A DNA stretch of 64,000 nucleotides from Merluccius polli (taxonomy: Eukaryota > Chordata > Actinopteri > Gadiformes > Merlucciidae), in the NCBI GenBank assembly GCA_030340625.1, contig JAOPHQ010002877.1, positions 17,501 to 81,500 of the forward strand. The letters are read 5' to 3'. The notes under the pieces were generated by a model. The model saw only the letters and a list, made by a program, of their open reading frames with translations, ran no database searches and was not told where the DNA came from. The translations under genes and the position numbers were made by a program. Shown here one piece after another: positions 1 to 11,581 of the stretch (the stretch's first letter is position 1; each line of letters begins with the position of its first letter).

Positions 1-19
1 AAGGCTTCGTGGCAAATAG

Positions 20-130
20 GCAGTTACAGTCTATCTGAGTAATGCGCGGGATGCGTGTAACACACACCGGTCCGAAGACCGACCGGGAGGGGGGGGGGGG
101 CCGCGATCGTAACACACCGCCTCCGGTTGG
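20..130. repeat. GC-rich repeat unit related to the tandem array at 62.05-62.22 kb
   Basis: The stretch carries a G-run followed by CCGCGATCGTAACACACCGC and preceded by CCGAAGACCGACCGGG. The nested hAT element near the right end of the window carries GGGGGGCGCGATCGTAACCC and CCTACGACCGACGG in tandem. The shared order of motifs suggests a fragment of the same repeat family. The ends of this copy are not visible. Confidence 0.5.
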
Positions 131-430
131 GCCAAATTACTTTATTTTTAATTTGTTATGACAGTCCTGGGCCGGCCCAAAGATGTGCGTCGGCCCCGAT
201 GGCCAGTCCACCCCTGGCGCTAATCAAAATGTTAAAAAGGAAAAAGCCCGAAAATAAAGTCCGCAACTTTCAGCCCGATTGGACAGATTGCGTTCGTGGA
301 AAGAGCTGGAAGTGCGATCTGTCTGTTATGTAATGAGAAAATTGCGTCCATGAAACGATCAGTGGCGTAACTATCGACGGTGCAACCGGGGCCCAGGGGG
401 AGAGCCCCCCCCCCCCCCCCCCCAGCAACA
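131..430. repeat. Dispersed-repeat debris with a C19 tract
   Basis: The segment contains GGGCCGGCCC-type sequence followed by a CCACCCCTGG motif, then a GC-rich piece ending in nineteen consecutive C at 405-423. No coding potential was recognised. It looks like stacked fragments of transposon termini. Confidence 0.35.
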
Positions 431-484
431 ATCGCGCACAATTTGCAGCAACATATCCTATGTTAGTTAAATATCCAAACTTTT

Positions 485-568
485 GCTTCTTTATGTGGCT
501 CTTCTGAGATTTTTCTTTTTTTTTTTTGTAAAAGTGGCTCTCAAGGCAAAAAAGGTTCCCGACCCCTG
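485..568 (-). mobile_element. Terminal fragment of a hAT-like element
   Basis: Read on the minus strand the fragment begins CAGGGGTCGGGAACCTTTTT. This is the kind of terminus seen in many vertebrate hAT (Charlie-like) transposons, and it runs into T/A-rich subterminal sequence. The other end was not found, so this is an orphan terminus. The family call rests on the terminal sequence alone. Confidence 0.45.
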
Positions 569-1153
569 AGCTAATCTAACAAGCGATGAGGAACCATTGC
601 CTGATTCTTCTTCAAAAATACATGCACAGTTAAAGGAATGGTTTCTATCGCCAAATCTTAAACCGGAGAGCAGGGCAACAAGCTAGAATATGAAAATGTT
701 GAACTATTCCATTAAAGCTACATTAGGCCAAATTACTTGTAATTTTCAAGTCCATTTCCTATTGTTATTATTACTTACCAAACGCTGCAGGAAAAACTTG
801 TGTTGTCCCGGACAAAAACGGGGAGGCATCTCAGTGCTGTCGCCTTTCGGTGAGACACAATGTCTGATGTCTATAGAGTATACAGTGGAAAACATAAGCA
901 TATACATTAATGAAGCGCCATAGTGGATTTATACAAATGGCAAAATCAATAATTATTTTTAGTAATGAGGAGGATAACGCGCAAGTCTGACCAGTCGCAT
1001 GCTCAAGAAAAGGGAAAAAAAACACTTCAAGCCTTCGGACTAGTGCATTTTCTACTTTTGCAAATTAAAAATACTGTTATAATTGTCAAATGGCACAAAC
1101 TAAGAACATATAGCAATGACTGATAAGATCCATTTTACTGACACATCACTCAC
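569..1153. other. Non-coding stretch, nothing recognised
   Basis: Only short open frames are present. The exon that should follow the splice donor at 1153 on the minus strand could not be found here, so the SAMD3-like unit is either truncated or continues beyond the window. Confidence 0.4.
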
Positions 1154-2528
1154 CTGTTCATCAAGCTTATCCAGGAAGTCTTCCATTTGCTGACCAAAAG
1201 CTCCCTTTCTAGCCCGGTACAGTCTGAGCAGGCGAGGCACATAATTCTCAAGGGACTCATTGAAAGTCTTCAGGAGGTCTTTGCTGGTGATGCGATTAAA
1301 TTCTTCAGATAGCTGAAAAACACAATCAGCGGAACAATGCCATTTAACTTTAGTCTCAATGTGAGCTTTTGACTTCAAATTTCAGGGCTGATGGTATAGT
1401 GGGGCGCTTTATGTTGGAGGAGCATGTAGTGGAGTGGTAGGGCAGGTATAGTGGAGTGTGTCAATATATGTGTCAATGTAATACACTCCTACACCTATTA
1501 AATACAGTGCAATGAACATAAGTACGACAGTTACTAAATAAATGACAGCCATACCTCTTCACAGGAAAACAGTGCAGGCCATCTCTGCTGGACTTCGGAT
1601 ACCATAGGCTGCCCCTCTACTACCTCTCTCCGCCTAAGGGAAAATGTCGGCTCCATCTTGTGCCATATCAATGTCGTGTTCTTTTTTTTCTTTTTTGTTT
1701 CATCGACCGGAGCAACTCTTTCGTCTTCAAGAGTAGAATCGTCATGGTGTTGTGGATAATCCGGAACATGGTTGACCTCTCCACGTTTTGGCCTTTTCAG
1801 GGTGAACGGAGTGTCATCCTCTTCTCCTGCTTTTCTTTTCCTGTTAACATCCACTTCATTACAGCCTGCCTGGCGCAGCTTTGACCTGAAGTTTCCGAGC
1901 TTGTACTTGATACTTGTTTTCCAACCATCGTAGCCTGTGATGCTACCTGGCTCCTTCAGGCACGGATACTTGAGAACTAGCGAAGAGGCAACTGATTCAA
2001 TTTCAGATTTTTCAGGGTAGCTTTTGATTTAAATAATCGCCTGTGCGATTTTATCCAAAATTTCCATTTTTATGTCTCTTGTAACATCAAAGCCCTTGTT
2101 GGACTTTTCATATATTGCATTGCCCTTACGCAATTTCAGTTCAACATCATAGGAAAACTTTGGGATAGAAAACGGAATGGGCCACTTGGCAACATGCCTT
2201 AAATTGTTCTGGATAGAATCTTGAGACCTATCCTGGAAATCTTCAGAGTTAACACTGGCTGTATCCAGAGAGGAGACTGAACTAATAGAACGGTCAAAGG
2301 ATTGGTTAAGAGATGAATCAATGTCCCACATAATATGCTCAGCTGGTAACTCAGATATTGATGTCAAGTTGCATAGTGCATTTCCAAACTCTGGGTCCTC
2401 AAACTGTAGTGAGAAGTCATTTTCAAGTTTGAGTCTCTCTCGAAGTATTTCTATCAGTTGGCTCACAGATTCCGGTACTTCGAAAAGCTGGATTCTTCTG
2501 GCATCTTTGGAAGAGGTAGTAACAAAGT
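1154..2528 (-). pseudogene. SAMD3-like multi-copy fish gene, partial, with an in-frame stop
   Basis: Two exons are visible on the minus strand. The first is 2528-1555, with acceptor TTTCAG before ACTTTG and donor GAG/GTATGG. The second is 1312-1154, with acceptor TTTTTCAG and donor CAG/GTGAGT. The protein starts with a PB1-like module (motifs FSLQFEDPEFGNALCNL and FSIPKFSYDVELKLRKGN). A region follows with the order EPGSITGYDGWKTSIKYKLG, KRPKRGEVN, LRRREVV and EEFNRI. This order resembles the large fish family annotated as sterile alpha motif domain-containing protein 3-like; that match is from memory and the function is unknown. A TAA at 2029-2031 interrupts the frame between AQAII and KSYPEKSE, and the reading continues in the same frame after it. 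No start codon and no C-terminal exon were found. It lies on the same strand directly downstream of the transposase-like unit. Confidence 0.6.
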
Positions 2529-3170
2529 CTGAAAGAGAAAAGAGGTGCAAAATATATGTAAAACTTGGGTTAGAACATTTACTTGATAAATAAAATCAAA
2601 TCATCATTGAATAGACTATTTAGTGTAAACAAAAAGCATACCATTTTTGGCTTCTTTAATGGAGAATGAATGATCTTGTGGTGACCATCACCTTTCCACC
2701 AACTCTGTATGCTGTAAGAGGGTGGTAATCTGTCAGCACATCTGGATCAAGGGCCACTATTTCTGCACAGTGGGGTTCAACAAGCTCGTAAGATCTTAAA
2801 TGTTCAATGTACCAGGATGAAAGTATTTTACAAATGAATGTCACATCCTGTGAGTTGACAAGAACAGTCACAATCTTATGGAATTCTGGGAGGCCACTGC
2901 ACTGCCCAGCAGGTAAAATCATGCCCTCCGCATACTGTGTTCCATGCAGGTGAACAGATTTAGACAGAGACACACTGTCTAGATGTGGGTACTTCTTTTG
3001 TATTGCACACTTTAGTAGTGGATCCAATTCGGAGACCCTGATGACTTTCACCTTTTCAATGTACAGTTTTGGCTTGAAAAGGTTCACATTATCCAGATGG
3101 TCGGCCATCATTCGCTGGTGCTTTGAGGAAAGAGTGAGCAGCACATTTTTCCAATTGTGAGTATCATGGA

Positions 3171-3730
3171 TAGGGATGGGAATCGATTAGATTTTTACGA
3201 TTCCGATTCCATTTTCGATTCTGCTTAACGATTCGGTTCTTTATCGATTCTCTTATCGATTCTCATTTGGAAAAAAAGGACAACAAACAGGTCGATTAGC
3301 GTCATCTTTGTTTAGTTTAGTCATGACCTTACAAACCCAACAACAGTGAGGTCTTAACGTTAGTCCGGAGCGGATCGAAAACGTGACATTCAGAAATCGG
3401 TATCGCATGCTGTGTGCGCACATTTTTTTGCATGTTGGAAGTATTTCCTCCCTTTGAGGAAATATCCACGTTGCAAGTATTGCAAGTTGCCCTGTTGTTG
3501 TCTTTTCTTGTGAAGGGTAACCAAACTTTTGAGCGTTTGTACCGCTTGGGCGCCATGTTTACTGTTGACTGCTGGCTGCACTGGAGTCGCTACGCAACGT
3601 GCGTGGTGACGTCATTCGCGTCCACTGGAATCGATAAGGGAATCGTTTGCAAAATTGGCAAACGATTCCAAGGAATTGAAACACTGGGAACCGGTTCTCA
3701 ACAAGAACCGGTTTTCGATTCCCATCCCTA
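3171..3730. mobile_element. Non-autonomous hAT element with perfect 8-bp target duplication
   Basis: The ends are TAGGGATGGGAATCGATTAG and its inverse CGATTCCCATCCCTA. They are flanked by the exact duplication ATCATGGA at 3163-3170 and 3731-3738. Many copies of a CGATTC motif lie near both ends. Inside, on the minus strand, 3329-3556 encodes a piece of a BED-type zinc finger. The element is therefore a deletion derivative of an autonomous hAT transposon. It interrupts the coding exon of the transposase-like gene. Confidence 0.92.
3329..3556 (-). pseudogene. BED-type zinc-finger remnant of a hAT transposase
   Basis: The reading SKVWLPFTRKDNNRATCNTC followed by NVDISSKGGNTSNMQKNVRTQH has the order of a BED finger: aromatic W/F residues, the C-x2-C pair, then the histidine helix. 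The first histidine expected in the helix (usually NLxxH) reads N here, so the zinc site is damaged. BED fingers bind transposon ends in hAT transposases. Nothing of the catalytic domain remains. Confidence 0.7.
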
Positions 3731-5867
3731 ATCATGGATGACCTTTTTAAAGAAGCTATGCTTCGCTTCGAACCTCATCGTCCACAATTCCGTTAAAGGC
3801 CCATAGGAGCGAATGAGATGTGGGTAGTGGTCAATAAAGTGGTGTTTTGGCTTCAATCTGAAGTCCGGAAAGGTTATTGTGAGCAACTTGCGATGATCCA
3901 GTTTAGAAGATAAATAACACAATGCTTCCTCTGAGAGTTTGTTAGACACAACAATGTCAACAACTTCCTTAAGGTCCATTAAAATCTCCCATGCAGGCTC
4001 CTGTTCTGGTATCTTACATCCAATTATAAAAGGAAGTAGGCGCAGTAGTGTCCAATTTTCATGTCCGTTACCACCAACAGTTCCTTTAACAACGCTTGCT
4101 CTTGGAATTTTTTGTGGTTTGTTAAGTCCTCGTATGGGAATGATTTAATGCAGTTGCTTAATGCATCAAATGTAAAGAAATGTTTTGAGATCAGCTTTTT
4201 TAAACACAAAGACAATTCCACAGGTATGACACCTTCAAAAAGGTCATGCAAGACATCTGGAGGAAATCCAGTAATTGGATGAAAGAACGCCAGATGTTTG
4301 CTCAGAACACATTCGTGTTTTACCCCATTAATGCTTTGGAGGTTGTCATTCTGCCTTAGTTCTTCCAAAAAAGTGTCATGTTCATCAACATCCCTCAATT
4401 GGAAGTCCTTCACTTCAGTGGTTGCAATTTGGTCCCGACTTATCAAACAAAACCGACAGAACTTTTCAACATTAAAACTTTCATAGAAGCCTGCAAGACT
4501 ATGTGCTCCAAGGTTATCTGCAGAGACACAAAATACAGCACCCTTAACAAACTGACCTAAAATTTCAACAAAGATTCCTTCTTCTTCAAGACACGGTATA
4601 TCTTTAATCAATGGCTCTAGAAACTTTTCATAACCATATTGTTTGACATCTTCACTTTTACCAAAAAGAGCTAGCTGAATTGAAGTGAGACTCGAACGGT
4701 ACTTGGCTGGTACATTTAGAACAACCCAACATGGTGCAGTTATTTTATGAAGTTTTCTAGATGTACCCAGAGGGTTACAAATTTCAAAATCGTCAATATA
4801 TAATGCCAAACTTATACATGTGTTTTGCTGTCCCAGTAACTTATTTTCCTTATAATAAGTGCCGTCTTGAAAAGACTTTAAGAGTCCAGGTAAAGCTTCT
4901 TCATTGAATACAATTTGGTCCAAAAAATCTGCCCTTCCTAGTAATGTTTCAAGTACCTTAGTGACAGGAACATAAACAAAATAATTTTTATGATCTCTGT
5001 TATAAAGATATTCTATGGGTTCTATAACACAAAAATGTTCCTTGAAATATGAATTCCTTCTGTAATCTGTAGATAGCAAACCTTTATCTGATGTCGTTAA
5101 AAGGAGTGGATTAGTTTGAACTATAGCATTAGAAATTTCTTGCAAAACAGAATCGTTTACTTCAATGTTATGCTTTGAAAGGATATCTTTCACACTGCTG
5201 AGAGTATGAATGTTAGAATAAGACAGAATGTTATGCAAATCCTCTACAATCTTTTTTGTTGAACCCCTTGACACATGTAAAACAGTTTGCATACATAGAA
5301 AAAGAGAGGCCAATTCATGCTGAAGTGTCTCACTATCCACAACTTCTGGAAACTCTTCAACCTCTTTTGGTCTCACACTATGATGTGTGATGCTGTCCCT
5401 GCTGTTTCACCATCAGATTGTTCACCATCATTTGCATCATCTTCAGTATCGGCTCTAGTTATTGTTCGAAAATCCTTAAGTGTACAATTCTTATGGTTTC
5501 GACTTCTGTGAGAACTGAAGGTTGAGCGAGTGTTTGTTTTAAAGTTACAACTTAAAATAGGACATGGTACATTTTCTCGATTTTTTTATATGATGCCCGA
5601 GGTGGTTCCAAAAAGTTTTTTCATTGCAAATTTCTTTAAAATCACACAAGTCACATTGAAATGTTGAGTTTTCCTGTATTCTCACAGTTGTGTGTGATCT
5701 TGAGAGGTGTGACCTTAATGCACCAGGTGTTTTAAATACACACACACAGTCTGCGTGAATACAGGGCCAGTGTGCACCTGTATTGTGACGAAGTCGACAG
5801 TGCTTCAGAAGAGCCTCTTGACTGGAGCTTGCGAATTTGCAAAATTTGCACTGCATTCATTCCTCCC

Positions 5868-7689
5868 CTGAAACAAAAGACATAAAATGGAAATATTTAG
5901 TTTCACTAAAAGCATTTAGCTGCAGAGACAATAATCCACCTTTTTTTTTTTTCCACCACCCCCATCTTAAACAAATACTTCATACACCTTATATTACACA
6001 TAAATAGTATAGGCTACACCACACAGACATGCTACTCTTACCATACTCAGTATTATATCAGTTACTTTGTCTACATATTCATGGTAAGTACTCAAATACA
6101 TGTTAACTTTACTCAACAGGCCCTACAGGTAAGTATTAGCAAGTCATATTAGCTATGGAAATACTGTGTTTAGTGTAGAGTCACCCCTTTGAACATAAGT
6201 GCAGGTAAGTAATGCATAAACATGAATTACATAAAACGTGAAAATGACAGTTTAGTAATAGACCATTACTCCAGACTGAATAATTGTATTAACGTATTAA
6301 TACTCTATTCTCAGTTTATCTGCTTTTCCAGCAGGGCACGCACAGCGCACAGACTTGTGGAAGTGAATTACAGTGAGCCGTTTGAGACGGGAGAACAAAA
6401 ATAAATAGGCGGTCAATAGTAGAACTCCTCTTTCTGAAAACTGCCTTTTCATGGTCGACCATCTTGAAAATATAGCGAAATAAACGGCGGCGGTGTGAAT
6501 TGATACGCCTACGTTATGCTCACGTCTCTCTCTCTCGCCTGCGGTGTAAATTCCCAGTCGACTAATCACGGCAGCACTAGTACCCTCACAACACATTTGA
6601 ACGAGGGGAGGATATCCCCGACCTACGGCTAGAGCATTCTGGCGGGGATTAGCTTAGATCTTCCGTCAATACAGACTGCTCATTCAGTATCCGAAAACAT
6701 TTACCCGGTTCATCATGCTTCACACAGTTTGTTGTCACCACAATGTATTAACCATACATAGCTATAAACATGTATTACCCTCGTTTCGACCCACACAGAA
6801 AGTGACCAGCTTTACATTTAGCAGTCATTGCTATCGGCGACCGCCATCTTTGGCATTGACGAGGCCACATACACGACACGTGCTTAACCACGGTCATGAC
6901 TTAATGTCACAGTGGCAAACTAAAACTCGAATAAAAACACAACTGATGTATATTACACGGGTGTCGATTATAACCAGGGTACCTGTTGTTCAGTCTCTGC
7001 TCCGGTGGCGAGCCTCACCGTCAAACACGCACTCCGAGCTACGCTTCTGGTATGACTGACAGGCCCGACCGAACCCTTCGCGCCCCCTCCCCTCCCCCCC
7101 CCCCCCCCCCCCCCCCCCGTCTTTTTTCCGCGCACGAGAGGAACCTTTTCTCTGCTAAATACATTATGCCATAATTACACGAAATCACCTTTGTCCTACT
7201 AAATGCCCTTAGTGCTAGACCATTTATTCCCGTTCGTAAAATATATTTTTTTGGGGCCATCAGTAGTCTAGCTAGCAAAGCTAACTTAAGTAGTTGGACA
7301 CCATTTTTCTTCAATCTTTCAATTTAAATAGTACAGTGCACTTTGCCATTAACATTCCTTGTCTAGAAAACAAAAGAAAAGAAAAACACTTACCTTTTTA
7401 GCCAAATAGTACTCGACAAATCCTCAAAACGTGATCCTTATCCAGCTCTGGCCACAAGGTCGATATTGAGATTTCGTCTGTCCAAACTGACTCTCACTCG
7501 TGCCCCTGAAACGGAATCTACGGGGTTTCCAACAAAAAGACGTTTGCCTTATTGCAACTCCAAAATCCTTGTTGTAGTGTTTTGAAAATACCTTTTGAGG
7601 CAACGATAGAGAGAAGTTTTGGTAGTTAAACATAGTAACACCTTATTTCTGAGTCTGACTAACTTGAAAACTATAATTAGTCCAACAAT
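5868..7689. other. Non-coding spacer with a C25 tract
   Basis: No convincing coding sequence was found on either strand. The stretch may contain the promoter of the broken C2H2/transposase-like unit. A run of 25 C lies at 7094-7118. Short open frames here have no family resemblance and are not annotated. Confidence 0.45.
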
Positions 7690-10345
7690 TGCAAATTATA
7701 TTTTTTACAGTGCAGTCAGTAGTGAGTGATTTACAATCGCTAGCACTTCATCCTCTAGACAAATAAACACAGTTTTAAAAAAGGTGGTGGGGATAGGGTC
7801 GAGTGAGCAGGTGGAGGGTTTTAGTTGCATCACTTCATTCCTAAACATTTCTTTATCAACAGCAGCAAAAACATTCATAACAGTCTTAGGCAGACGGAAA
7901 GTGTCCAAAGACAGAGGCTCACGCACATTCCGTTTAGATCCAACCTGATTTTTGTTATCTTGTCTCTGAAAAAGGCTGCAAACTCTTCACCTTTTGATGT
8001 CGAGGTGATGAAAGAGTGGCTTTTTGGAACTAGATTTATGAGGCTGTCGATAGTTGAGAAAAGCATTCTGGGATTATTATGATTTTTAGAAATCAGCTTT
8101 GAGAAATGAGCTTGTCTTGCATTTCTAATTTCTTTGTTGAAGATAGTGAGGTGTTCTTTAAAAATGTCATAGTGGACATGCAGCTTAGTTTTTCTCCATT
8201 GTTACTGCTCAGTAACAAGGCTGGATGATGGTAACAATGCAGAGAAGAAAATACAGTAGTGGTCTGAGATTGCCAAGTCAATTACAGAGGATACGTCAAT
8301 CCTTAGACCATGAGTAATAACTAGATCCAATGTATGACTGCGGTTGTGAGTCGGCCCATTTACATGTTGAGTAAAATCCATAGAGCTCAACATATTTAGG
8401 AACTCAGCGGCTTTAGAGTCGGCCGCATTATCCACATGTAGATTAAAATCACCTATGACCATACTGTTGTCATAATTAGTTCTGACAATAGACAACATTT
8501 CAGTGTTCACTGTTTAAGGGGTCTATATATTGTTATTACAAGCACAGGGGGTTGAGATTTTATCAGTATAGCATTATGTTCAAAGGAGCGAAAATCACCA
8601 ATGGGGATATTTCTACAGTTCAGGCATCAGCAAATATATAGGCCGTCCCACCGCCTTTTTTTCCATGCCTTGTAGAAAACTCAAAACTATAGATGGAGGG
8701 GATGTCTCAATAAAAACAGCAGGTCCGTCGCTGTTTGACCAGGTTTCCGTTAAAAACATGCATTCAATTTTATGTTCAGATATGAGTTCGTTAATAACAA
8801 AGGTCTTATTGCTTAGTGATCGAACATTGAGAAGTGCCATATCCATTTTTTCCCATCCGGTCTTTCTTAGTGCAGGATGTGGAACATTTAATGGGATGGA
8901 GATTAGATTACTTGCAGTTATACCACAAGTAGTACAGTTTAACTGATGGTTAGTGGATCTCACATGTTACCTGTTGTGAATGTTAACTTGAATGATGAAA
9001 TTAGACTGAAAACAGACTGCCCGATTGGCAGAGTTTAGGGAGTCATTGTTTAGTAGTCCAGGCTCCTTGTAGTGACCATGACAGATTGTAGTAACAATAC
9101 AAGGTAACTGATTTAATTGACTTTGTTCTATTTGTATGGGTAATGTGATTACCTTGTGGGGGCATGGACTTTCTCAGTCATCTATGACAGTGTCTAGGAT
9201 GGCAAAGTCCATGTTTGCATGGGAAAGTGTGCACCAGTGCGGATGGGATGGAGTCCATCTCTGTTATAGTAATCACTACGGTTCCAGAAGAGGTCGAAAT
9301 TGTCAATGAAGTGGATTCCAAGGGTTGTGCACTCTGTCTTGAGCCAGTTGCTGAGAGAGAGAAGCCTGGTGAAGCGACCGCAGCCACGTCTAAGAGTTGG
9401 GATTGGACCAGAAATCAGGAACCTTTTACCTGTGGTCAGGAGTGTAGTAAGGAGAGTCTGAAATCCCCCTTTAACATCTCAGACTGCTGTTTCCTGGTGT
9501 CATTCGACCCAACATGCACAATGAGCCTAGTGCACTCTGAGTGTTGTTGTAGTGCTGTGGGTAGCTGTTCCAAGATGTCTGACACACAGGCTCCAGGAAA
9601 GCAGTAGGTGTGGCCCCCCTCACTCTAATATGCCTCATGATGGAGCTCCGAGGACAATGGTTGATGGGGGAGGGTGATCTGGCTGAGATTAACCAGGTGG
9701 AATGCGGGATCTGCTGAACTGAGGATGCCAGGATCTGGTTGTGTATGGGCTGGGTGAAGACCCAGCTGGAGCCACAGACACACGGACAGTAGACACCAGT
9801 GCAGGAGCAGTTCCTGGCCCCACTACCGTGGCCTCCGGAAAGGCACCCGAGGCATCAGGAAAACCAGCAGGAGGTGCAGGCTGGGTGAGCTGTGATGTAG
9901 ATAACTGCTCCAGAGTATGGAACTTATTGCTGAGGTGAAGGACTTCTATAGGAGCAAGAGGCAGTGACTGTCTTTCCGCTGTCCTCGTGAGGTGGTGGTC
10001 AAGGCCCCAGGGGAACGCCTTCTCCGATGTTTATTTCCCCGAGCAGCAATCAGGGCTCTGGGCAAAGGGAGTAGAGCAGCTCAGTTTCTTTGGGCTAGCT
10101 CCCAGGCTGGGCCATGGAACTTCCAGGGGGACTGGTAGAGCTTTTATTATCACTGGCACTCTGATGGTGGTAGTGCCAAGCCAGGGGAGAGTGGTGTCAA
10201 TGTCAGTCAGCCTGGATGTTGCTAAGGCAACCACCGAGTCGATGTGCAGCTCATTTTCCTTTACTGGAAATGCGCCCCTCCAGCTCAGGGATCCTCTGAC
10301 TCAGGTGGTGGCAGCTGCCGCACCCAGGTGAAGAGGCGAGCGGAG
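7690..10345 (-). mobile_element. CR1/L2-like LINE with esterase ORF1, lacking most of the reverse transcriptase
   Basis: On the minus strand ORF1 begins near 10,345 and runs to about 9180. It contains an SGNH/GDSL-type esterase with LIVHVGSNDTRK and, after a frame change, FLISGPIP, FIDNFDLFWNR and NRDGLHP. ORF2 follows at about 8960-7700. Its endonuclease shows ALLNVRSLSNKT, FLTETWSN, MVIGDFNLHVD, HTLDLVIT and ISDHY. The start of the reverse transcriptase region shows LKPSTCSLDPIPTTFFK. The polymerase core and 3' end are missing. Esterase-bearing ORF1 proteins are known from CR1/L2-clade LINEs. Several frameshifts and stops show the copy is dead. Confidence 0.75.
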
Positions 10346-10859
10346 CCATGATGCTGGTTAGCTCCTGCAGGATTATTTACACAGTATGTGAAATATAAAA
10401 CCAGGGTAAATAAAATCTTGGACTTGTTGTATTCCAATGTGAAGGAGGCATACAGCTCCACTGCCCTCCCCCCTCGGGCGGTCAGACCACAACCTGATAT
10501 AACTTGTACCTGTGTACAAGCCTGTAGTCAGCCAGCAGTCCGCCAACACCAGGGGCCTCATGTACGAAGGTTGCGTACGCACAAAAACGTGGCGTACGCA
10601 AAAAAAAATGGCGTTCCACGCTCACGTTCAGATGTATGAAGCGTAAAATGACCATGGAAATGTGCGGTGCCCCACGTCAACTTCATGGCTGGCGTACGCA
10701 CGTTTCTACAGCTATTGTTCCTTTGGCGACACACTTATAGGTGACGCTGGGAAACTGTTAATAATGTCAAAAACAATTAGTGATGTGCACGTCAGAGACA
10801 CACTTATGAACAATTAACATACCCACCGTGTTTGCAATTATACGGGTGGATATAAAAGC

Positions 10860-11042
10860 ATGCGCAATTTGATGAAGAAAATGGTATTACCGATGGCAGC
10901 GTTAGCGTTGTTAGAGGACCTTGCAAATGGTGCAATCCGACGTCAGCGAGTATTTAGGGAACGCAAGGATTTACTTGCAAACGATGACAATTGGCTCATA
11001 AGCCGATTTCGAATGTGTGACAAAGTATGCGGGAGTTATTAG
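10860..11042 (+). pseudogene. Harbinger transposase N-terminal fragment (HARBI1-like)
   Basis: The ORF starts at ATG 10,860 and contains LLEDLANGAIRRQRVFRERK followed by DLLANDDNWLISRFRM. This matches the recalled N-terminus of fish Harbinger transposases (an IRRERVFRDR-type stretch, then a D-x-WL-x-SRFR-type stretch). It ends after 60 codons, long before any DDE catalytic residue, so it cannot encode an active transposase. Confidence 0.7.
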
Positions 11043-11104
11043 CGTTACGGAATTTGCTCAAAAACAGCGCCACCTAGTGGTCTTCCAAGTGTGCGGCATG
11101 AAAG

Positions 11105-11350
11105 TGACGCATAGAATATATTCCTCCGCTTCACCTCCACCTTCAGATCCGACCACTTCTTCTTCACCTGTGTGTGTGTGCGCTGCTCGGACCCCATGGC
11201 ATGTACCACCTCACACACACGCTCCCACTCATTTCCTTTCTCTTCATATGGATCCCTGCTGACAGGGGACCAGAGAGAATCTCCCTCCGCGGCTCCACGT
11301 CATCACCACAATCTCCAACTCGGACTCTGTGAAATGTCTTTTCTTTCCTT
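11105..11350 (-). pseudogene. Myb/SANT-like Harbinger accessory protein fragment
   Basis: On the minus strand, across frameshifts, the reading shows FTESELE, then LSAGIHMKRK, then RVCEVVHAMGSEQRT and VKKKWSDLKVEVKRR. This order fits the Myb/SANT-like DNA-binding protein that autonomous Harbinger transposons encode beside the transposase. It converges on the transposase fragment, the arrangement expected for the family. It is broken by frameshifts. Confidence 0.6.
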
Positions 11351-11549
11351 TGTTCATGCTTGTGTTACACCCAGTGCAAGCTGACTCGAGGGTTGGCATA
11401 TTTTAGAAAAGATGTTATTCTGAAAGAATCAATTAAACAAAAAGACAAGTGAGTTGGCTGGTCTTCAGTGGCTTTACTGGTCCCGGTTAACTGCCGACTG
11501 AAGAACGCAGTGCAGCCCACAGTTTATATAGCCGCGGGTGGTCTTGTGC

Positions 11550-11581
<32 letters not shown>

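Larger units (their letters stand above)
2656..5867 (-). pseudogene. C2H2 zinc-finger plus transposase-like gene, broken by frameshifts and a hAT insertion
   Basis: The unit starts at a splice acceptor (TTTGTTTCAG, exon edge 5867), with ATG at 5856. Four C2H2 fingers follow, three in frame and the fourth after a shift at the A7 run at 5581-5587. A long body, about 5374-4090, contains FCRFCLISRDQIA and PPDVLHDLFEGVIPVELSLCL. A tail contains KHHFIDHYPHLIRSYGPLTE and ends VGGKVMVTTRSFILH before TAA at 2656. The DxLHDLFEG-type motif and the tail are typical of multi-copy fish proteins that resemble TNP2/KDZ-type transposases; this is recalled, not searched. Lesions: the A7 frameshift, a likely extra CA near 5385, a one-base loss near 4085-4095, and a 560-bp element at 3171-3730 inside the coding exon. 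Taking away that element and one copy of its target duplication leaves the frame open across the junction. The protein end looks natural, so the SAMD3-like unit downstream is a separate ORF. Confidence 0.65.

Noticed and set aside
2528..2656. Splicing that fuses the transposase-like ORF to the SAMD3-like ORF
   Set aside because: The transposase-like ORF ends at a natural-looking stop (TAA at 2656), and the plausible donor and acceptor do not keep frame. The two are treated as separate ORFs.
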